Below, in pieces: positions 62,115 to 64,000 of a stretch of DNA of 64,000 nucleotides; position 1 is the stretch's first letter; each line of letters opens with the position of its first letter. The stretch is from contig DASYXT010000034.1 in assembly GCA_035934555.1 (NCBI GenBank), positions 1-64,000 of the forward strand, written 5' to 3'. The notes beneath the pieces were generated by a model. It was given only the letters and a program-made list of their open reading frames with translations, ran no database searches and was not told where the DNA came from. Source of the stretch: DASYXT01 sp035934555. Lineage in GTDB: Bacteria; Verrucomicrobiota; Verrucomicrobiia; Limisphaerales; UBA8199. The position numbers and the translations under genes were made by a program.

Positions 62115-63191
62115 GTGCGTTCGAAGCTATTGCAATCGGTCACGCGCATCGTCGTCAAGCTGGGCACAGGCGTGCTGACCGACAGCCGCAAGCAACCGGA
62201 ACTGCGCCAAATGGAACAATTGGTGGCCCAATTGGCCGAGCTGAGCGGTGCCGGCAAAGAAGTCGTGCTGGTTTCTTCCGGCGCGGTTGGTGCCGGCATG
62301 GGCGTGCTGGGGTTCGAGCGACGGCCGGCTGACCTGGCCGAGTTGCAGGCCTGTGCGGCCGTGGGCCAATCGCGGTTGATGGCTACTTACGAAAAGCTTT
62401 TCGCCGCATTCAACCTGGCGGTCGGGCAAATCCTTTTGACGCATGAAGACCTCGAACATCACGAACGCCATCTCAATGCCCGCAACACCCTTGTCAACCT
62501 GCTCCGCCATCGCATTATCCCCATCATCAATGAAAATGATGCCGTCTCGCTCACCGAACTCAAGTTCGGTGACAACGACAAGCTCTCGGCCCTGGTCGCG
62601 TGCTTATTACCCGCCGATTTGCTAATCATTCTCACCACCGTGGACGGCCTGCTCGAAAACTTTGGACAGCCGAATTCGCGCACGGTCGCGCTGGTCGAAC
62701 GCATCGATTCCAAATTGGAACGCATGGCCGGTGGCACCGCCAGCGCCACCGCGGTCGGCGGGATGGCCTCGAAGATTGAAGCGGCCAAAATCGTTGTCCG
62801 CGCCGGCATCCCGCTGGTGATAGCTTCGGGCCGAAAAAAACAGACCTTGGCGCGGGTGTTGGCCGGACAGGAGGAAGGCACGTTGTTTGTGCCGCAAGCG
62901 ACGCGGCTCCGTGGACGCAAGCGCTGGATTGCGTTCTTTCATCATCCGAAGGGCGCATTATTTGTCGATGCCGGCGCGCGCAAGGCACTGCGCGAATCCG
63001 GCAAGAGTCTCCTGCCGCCCGGCATCGCCCGGTGTGAGGGCGAGTTCGGCCCCGGCGACGTTGTGCGCATCTGCGACCTGGACGGGATGGAATTTGCCCG
63101 CGGCCTGGCTGACTTCAGCGCAGAAGCGATCAAAACCCGGCAATTGAAAGGCGTCGAGGTCGTGCATCGCGACAACCTCGTGATACTTTGA
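62115..63191 (+). CDS. proB: Glutamate 5-kinase
   Basis: 358 residues from the GTG at 62115 ('RSKLLQSVTRIVVKLGTGVL'), where homology begins; the frame is open to 61959 but those codons come from the repeat element. First step of proline synthesis: glutamate plus ATP to glutamyl phosphate. Amino-acid kinase fold with 'VLVSSGAVGAGMGVL', 'INENDAVS', 'FGDNDKLSALVA' and 'GTASATAVGGMASKIEAAKI', then a C-terminal PUA domain ('GAGARKALRESGKSLLPPGI'-like). mazG overlaps its end by 4 bp. proA is not present. Confidence 0.95.
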   Translation: MRSKLLQSVTRIVVKLGTGVLTDSRKQPELRQMEQLVAQLAELSGAGKEVVLVSSGAVGAGMGVLGFERRPADLAELQACAAVGQSRLMATYEKLFAAFNLAVGQILLTHEDLEHHERHLNARNTLVNLLRHRIIPIINENDAVSLTELKFGDNDKLSALVACLLPADLLIILTTVDGLLENFGQPNSRTVALVERIDSKLERMAGGTASATAVGGMASKIEAAKIVVRAGIPLVIASGRKKQTLARVLAGQEEGTLFVPQATRLRGRKRWIAFFHHPKGALFVDAGARKALRESGKSLLPPGIARCEGEFGPGDVVRICDLDGMEFARGLADFSAEAIKTRQLKGVEVVHRDNLVIL

Positions 63192-63862
63192 GGCGCGTGA
63201 AGAAAAACAAAGAGCCGGCCATTAACGATCTGTTGCGGATCATGGCGCGGTTGCGCGCCCCCGGCGGTTGTCCCTGGGACCGCGAGCAAGACCACCGCAG
63301 CCTGCGCTGGCATGCCGTCGAAGAAGTCTATGAGTTGCTGGACGCGATCGAGGCCGCCGACGACCACGAGATGGAAGAAGAACTTGGCGATCTGCTGCTG
63401 CAAGTCGTCTTTCATTGCCAACTCGCCCAGGAACGCGGCGCATTTAATTTCGAGAACGTCGCTCGCCATATCGCTGATAAACTCGTGCGCCGCCATCCGC
63501 ACGTCTTCGGGACCGTTAAGGTCAAAGACGTCGCTCAAGTCTGGGCCAACTGGGAAAAGATCAAGCGCGCCGAAAAACACGGAACACGCCATGCGCGGCC
63601 TTCGGCACTGGACGGCATCCCACGGCACCTGCCGGCGCTGCTGCGGGCCGAAAAGCTTTTGAAGAAAGCGCGCCGCGCCAAACTCGCTGCGGCCTCGCTG
63701 CCGCGGCGCAAGCTGAGCCGGGCTCAAATGAAACGTGAGTTATTCTCGCTCGCCACTTACGCGCAGGCCAGGGGCTGGTCGGCTGAAGAGCTGCTTCGAG
63801 TTGAAACGCAAAAGCAGGAGCGCGTCTGGCGCCGCCTCGAGAAGCAAGCTCCTCGCCAGTAA
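63188..63862 (+). CDS. mazG: MazG-type nucleoside triphosphate pyrophosphohydrolase
   Basis: 224 residues from a TTG at 63188 overlapping the proB TGA; a GTG at 63197 is the alternative. N-terminal MazG domain complete: 'APGGCPWDREQDHRSLRWHAVEEVYELLDAI' in parts, 'EEELGDLLLQVVFH' with the Mg-binding acids, and 'RRHPHVFG...VWANWEKIK'. The second MazG domain is short, ending at 'LFSLATYAQARGWSAEELLRVE', so the protein is smaller than the 263-residue E. coli enzyme. House-cleaning of noncanonical NTPs is likely. Confidence 0.9.
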   Translation: MRRVKKNKEPAINDLLRIMARLRAPGGCPWDREQDHRSLRWHAVEEVYELLDAIEAADDHEMEEELGDLLLQVVFHCQLAQERGAFNFENVARHIADKLVRRHPHVFGTVKVKDVAQVWANWEKIKRAEKHGTRHARPSALDGIPRHLPALLRAEKLLKKARRAKLAAASLPRRKLSRAQMKRELFSLATYAQARGWSAEELLRVETQKQERVWRRLEKQAPRQ

Positions 63863-63906
63863 AGCTGGGTCCCTCTGAAGCCGGCCGTCTGCCTGAAGGG
63901 CCCTAT

Positions 63907-64000
63907 TTATTGACTCGCCGGTTTGGGATGTTTGCGAATCTCGGCGTCAAACGTGCCGGCGGCGAAGCTCTGGGCCTTGTCGGGACAGGCGAGGTAAAAT
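63907..64000 (-). CDS. C-terminal end of an unidentified gene (partial)
   Basis: The reverse strand enters from the right edge in the frame '...YLACPDKAQSFAAG', then 'FDAEIRKHPKPASQ' and a TAA at 63909-63907. Thirty residues are too few to name it. The 'CPDKA..FA' text resembles the end of small metal-binding or YHS-like secreted domains, but that is a guess. It converges on mazG with a 44-bp gap containing a GGGTCCCT/AGGGCCC imperfect hairpin. Confidence 0.45.
   Translation of the reverse strand, partial: FYLACPDKAQSFAAGTFDAEIRKHPKPASQ

Overview
The window reads as a GC-rich chromosomal segment of an environmental Verrucomicrobiota-like bacterium (Limisphaerales/Pedosphaeraceae type is my best guess). 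The grounds are a PEP-CTERM protein, a giant RHS/YD-repeat protein beside a long beta-strand-repeat surface protein, secreted enzymes ending in an '...RFYR' C-terminal module, a serine/threonine kinase with WD40 repeats coupled to an ECF-type sigma factor, and short palindromic repeats scattered between genes. The phylum is inferred from gene content only. I found no rRNA, tRNA or CRISPR.

Left part (1-25 kb) is accessory and envelope-directed. The left edge holds the first codons of an IS110-type transposase. Next to it is a GH51 arabinofuranosidase whose N-terminus has no start codon, as if the element cut it. Then come a duplicated-domain lipoprotein, a GH76 mannanase with a coupled 91-aa protein, a 1326-aa protein with four ~233-aa repeats, a 1727-aa RHS protein with an N-terminal C39-like peptidase domain, a lipocalin-like protein, the kinase/sigma pair, a PEP-CTERM protein with a visible promoter, and a TolB-type propeller protein.

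Middle part (25-46 kb) is mostly metabolism and core functions. It has a cluster of PTS EIIA-like protein, SulP anion transporter and ClC channel, then xylA, a methyltransferase, cysE-type serine acetyltransferase, a PfkB kinase, thiE, an FGGY (RhaB-like) kinase, an Hsp70, a standalone CoaB-type protein and dnaE. A LytS/LytR two-component pair follows, with two perfect 9-bp direct repeats 21 bp apart upstream of it, the spacing expected for a LytTR regulator.

Right part (46-64 kb) begins with a four-gene RND efflux operon (adaptor, two different permeases, outer-membrane channel). Then come a ferredoxin/membrane-protein pair, an RMD1/DUF155 protein, a decayed ParE toxin, the CPBP protease-thiL-tsaE operon, a PRC-barrel/BON protein, a HIT protein, proB-mazG, and the end of an unidentified gene.

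Two families of ~100-bp palindromic elements occupy intergenic gaps. Family A has GCGGCAG hairpins, including a compensatory base change that preserves the stem. Family B has GCGGACT...AGTCCGC ends. They are the clearest structure not explained by genes, and they also generate false coding frames such as the apparent N-terminal extension of proB.
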